Below, one piece after another: positions 5,843 through 7,692 of a stretch of 7,692 nucleotides of DNA. This DNA comes from Chloroflexota bacterium (lineage in GTDB: Bacteria > Chloroflexota > Limnocylindria > Limnocylindrales > CSP1-4): positions 1 through 7,692 of the forward strand of contig VGPE01000132.1 of the NCBI GenBank assembly GCA_016875645.1, given 5' to 3'. The notes below the pieces were generated by a model. That model had not been told where the DNA came from, did not search any database, and saw nothing but the letters and a program-made list of their open reading frames with translations. Numbering within the stretch: the first letter of the stretch is position 1; the number at the start of each line of letters is the position of its first letter. Position numbers and translations under genes: made by a program.

Positions 5843-6741
5843 CCGCGACAGCGGTGTGGACCGGCATCGTCTATGTCAACGGCGAGTACCTGCCGGCGGG
5901 GGAGGCCGCCGTGTCGGTCTTCGACCACGGGCTGCTCTACGGCGACGGCGTCTTCGACACGATGTTCGCCACGTATGGCTACATCTTCAAGCTGGCCGAG
6001 CACATGGAGCGCTTCCGCCGCTCGCTGCGCGCCGTGCGCCTGGAGCCGCCGGTCCCGCTGGCCGACCTGGAGGGCGTGATCATCGAGACGGTCGCGCGCA
6101 ACGGGCTGCGCGACGCCTACATCAAGGTCGTGGCCACGCGCGGCGTGTCGCCGGAGCCGCTGCTCGATCCCCGCAATTGCACGCCCACGCTGATCGTGTT
6201 CGCGCGGCCGTACCTCTCGCTGGCCGGGGCGGGCAAGAAGGAGACCGGGCTCTCGACGAAGCTGACGACGACGCAGCGCATCGGCCACCTGGCGCTCGAT
6301 GCGCGGATCAAGAGCCTTGACTACCTGAACCTGGTGCTCGCCAAGCTGGAGGCGATCAACGCGGGCGCCGACGAGGCGCTGCTGCTCGACGACCAGGGGC
6401 TGGTCTGCGAGGCGCCCGGCTACAATTTGTTCATGGTCCGCGAGGGCCGCGTCGTCACGCCCAGCCACGCGATCCTGGAAGGCGTGACCCGGGCGACCGT
6501 GCTGGAGCTGGCGGACGAGCTGGGCATCCCGAATGGCGAGGGCCCGATTGCGCCGTACGACCTCTTCACCGCCGATGAGGCGTTCCTGACGTCCACGGCG
6601 GCGGGCATCATCCCGGTCACGAAGGTCGACGGCGCACCGGTGGGCGATGGCCGCCCGGGCCCGGTCTTCCGGTGCCTGGACGCAGCGTACGAGGAGCTGC
6701 AGCGCTCCGGCCGCCACGGCACGCGGATCCCGGAACGCTGA
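5839..6741 (+). CDS. Class IV PLP-dependent aminotransferase (branched-chain / D-amino-acid aminotransferase family)
   Basis: A 300-residue fold-type IV PLP enzyme. Visible: VYVNGEYLPAGEAAVSVFDH (11-30), YGDGVFDTM (34-42), an HMERFRRSL block (55-63), the cofactor lysine Lys158 in DARIKSLDYLNLVLAK (154-169), GADEALLLDDQG (176-187), CEAPGYNLF with Glu191 and Asn196, GVTRATV (215-221) for the phosphate-binding turn, and TADEAFLTSTAAGIIPV (244-260). Length is typical (280-310). The family covers L-branched-chain aminotransferases, D-amino-acid aminotransferases, omega-amine transaminases and aminodeoxychorismate lyase. The Lys/Glu/GADEALLLD pattern is BCAT-like, but automatic 'IlvE' naming would be unsafe here because the gene is embedded in a hydroxypyruvate/glycerate catabolic operon, coupled by ATGA to the reductase. 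A role in deaminating serine, glycine or a D-amino acid to the matching oxo-acid is plausible inference. Substrate is unresolved. Confidence 0.9.
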   Translation: MTATAVWTGIVYVNGEYLPAGEAAVSVFDHGLLYGDGVFDTMFATYGYIFKLAEHMERFRRSLRAVRLEPPVPLADLEGVIIETVARNGLRDAYIKVVATRGVSPEPLLDPRNCTPTLIVFARPYLSLAGAGKKETGLSTKLTTTQRIGHLALDARIKSLDYLNLVLAKLEAINAGADEALLLDDQGLVCEAPGYNLFMVREGRVVTPSHAILEGVTRATVLELADELGIPNGEGPIAPYDLFTADEAFLTSTAAGIIPVTKVDGAPVGDGRPGPVFRCLDAAYEELQRSGRHGTRIPER

Positions 6742-6746
6742 AGGAG
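6741..6746 (+). promoter_or_regulatory. Shine-Dalgarno AAGGAG for the M19 gene
   Basis: AAGGAG begins on the last base of the preceding stop codon and ends five bases before the ATG at 6752. It supports that start and shows that the only non-overlapping junction in the operon is still a tight 10-base gap. Confidence 0.65.
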
Positions 6747-6751
6747 ACGAG

Positions 6752-7692
6752 ATGCTGATCTTCGACGGTGATCTGCCCATGGCGCCCATCGCGATGCGGC
6801 ACCGGCGCGACTACACGCTGCCGCTCGACGAGATGCGCCGCCGCGATCGCGGCCACGAGGACATCGCGACGGCGTCGCTTCCCGAGATGCGCAAGGCGGG
6901 GATGGCGGTCGCGATCCTGAAGGTCGTGTCCGACATGGAGCGTGAAGGCAGCACGATCACGGGCCGGAACGAGCCATACCGGGTCTACGCCATCGGCAAG
7001 GGCCAGATCGCGTGGTACCAGGCCCTGGAGCGGATGGGCGAGCTGCGGATCATCCGGACCCGTGGGGACCTGCGCGAGCACATGGCGCAGTGGGAGGCCG
7101 CGCAGGACTCCGAGGCGGCCCGCTCCAAGCTCCCGGTCGGTGCGATCCTCGGTCTCGAAGGCGCCGATTCGGTCATGGAGCCCGAGCAGCTGGGCGAATG
7201 GTGGGACGACGGGATCCGGCTGCTCAGCATCGGCCACTACGGGATGAGCCCGTACGGCGGCGGGACGGGGACCGGCACCGACGTCGGCCTGCTGGAGCGG
7301 GGCCCGGCGCTCATGCGCGAGATGGACCGCCTCGGGATGCTGCTCGACGTGACCCATACGTCGGACAAGTCCGTGCGCGAGGCGCTGGCGGTGTTCAAGG
7401 GCCCGCTGCTTGCCACGCATTCGAACGCCCGCGCCCTGAGCCGCGCGGAGCGCCAGCTCCCCGACGACATTCTCCAGGCCGTGATCGACCGCGACGGCGT
7501 GGTCGGGGCATCAACCGACACGTGGATGATCTGGCCGCCCTCGGCGCCCGACTGGGCCACGGACAAGTGGCCCAACAACCGCAAATACTTCGCGCGTGCC
7601 GACGTGACGCTCGACATGTACGTCGACCACATCGAGTACACGAACCGCCTCGCCGGCGACACCCTCCATTCCGGGATCGGTGGCGACAACGA
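6752..7692 (+). CDS. M19 family (membrane/renal dipeptidase-like) protein, 3' truncated by window, altered metal site
   Basis: The frame is open from ATG 6752 to the window edge (313 codons); M19 members run about 320-400 residues, so the C-terminus is missing. The M19 pattern is clear: ILGLEGADSV (132-141) with metal-bridging Glu136, LLDVTHTSD (197-205) with His202, PLLATHSNARALS (218-230) with His223, a degenerate R-x-L-x-D-D segment (234-239), and HSGIGGDN at the cut edge where the family has I-G-x-D-x-D. Members are zinc hydrolases of the amidohydrolase superfamily that cleave dipeptides, often with a D-residue at the C-terminus. Oddity: the N-terminal H-x-D metal pair normally just after the first beta strand aligns with Asp7-Leu8-Pro9 in IFDGDLPMAP. 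The motif is therefore altered while the other ligands persist. No signal peptide is seen, so it is probably cytoplasmic despite the family name. A peptide or amide substrate that releases an amino acid into this pathway is the simplest idea; catalytic activity is uncertain. Confidence 0.87.
   Translation, partial: MLIFDGDLPMAPIAMRHRRDYTLPLDEMRRRDRGHEDIATASLPEMRKAGMAVAILKVVSDMEREGSTITGRNEPYRVYAIGKGQIAWYQALERMGELRIIRTRGDLREHMAQWEAAQDSEAARSKLPVGAILGLEGADSVMEPEQLGEWWDDGIRLLSIGHYGMSPYGGGTGTGTDVGLLERGPALMREMDRLGMLLDVTHTSDKSVREALAVFKGPLLATHSNARALSRAERQLPDDILQAVIDRDGVVGASTDTWMIWPPSAPDWATDKWPNNRKYFARADVTLDMYVDHIEYTNRLAGDTLHSGIGGDN

Noticed and set aside
6742..6751. Terminator or promoter in the aminotransferase-M19 gap
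   Set aside because: The 10-base gap is filled by the ribosome-binding site and is too short for either element.
5767..6789. 340-codon minus-strand open frame opposite the aminotransferase
   Set aside because: A shadow of the class IV aminotransferase, with low-complexity Arg/Gln/Val-rich translation.
6617..7420. 267-codon and other minus-strand open frames opposite the M19 gene
   Set aside because: The plus strand carries an uninterrupted frame with clear M19 motifs to the window edge. The minus-strand frames have no family features.

Overview
The window is a GC-rich (roughly 70% by eye), very densely coded piece of bacterial chromosome. Seven genes lie head to tail on the plus strand with almost no non-coding DNA. 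Six junctions are visible: four 1-4 base start/stop overlaps, one 14-base overlap and one 10-base gap, so the set reads as a single translationally coupled operon cut at both window ends. GTG and TTG starts and strong purine-rich Shine-Dalgarno sequences suggest a high-GC soil-type bacterium such as Chloroflexota or Actinomycetota. That is an inference from base composition and protein style; there is no taxonomic marker here. There are no RNA genes, mobile elements, CRISPR arrays, convincing terminators, or gene-free stretches longer than about 10 bases.

Layout. Bases 1-1110 hold the C-terminal half of a HyuA/OplA-type subunit (hydantoinase/oxoprolinase/carboxylase superfamily). Bases 1107-2909 hold its partner HyuB, apparently complete. 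Bases 2906-4123 encode a stand-alone FAD-dependent DAO-family oxidoreductase related to sarcosine/dimethylglycine/D-amino-acid oxidases. Bases 4123-4911 encode a hydroxypyruvate isomerase (Hyi). Bases 4898-5842 encode a tartronate semialdehyde reductase (GarR/GlxR type) that probably starts at TTG. Bases 5839-6741 encode a class IV PLP aminotransferase. From 6752 to the right edge runs an M19 (membrane dipeptidase family) protein, truncated by the window, whose usual N-terminal metal-binding H-x-D motif reads D-L-P.

How the genes may work together. Hyi and tartronate semialdehyde reductase together convert hydroxypyruvate to D-glycerate. The usual glyoxylate carboligase is not in view, and an amino-acid oxidase and an aminotransferase sit on either side of the pair. 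A reasonable reading is that a cyclic amide (hydantoin- or oxoproline-like) or a small peptide is opened by HyuAB or the M19 protein, the freed amino acid or N-methyl amino acid is deaminated or demethylated by the flavoenzyme or the transaminase, and a C3 (or C2) oxo-acid is channelled to glycerate. Each family assignment is well supported by motifs. The combined pathway and its starting substrate are inference, and this combination is the most interesting aspect of the window.
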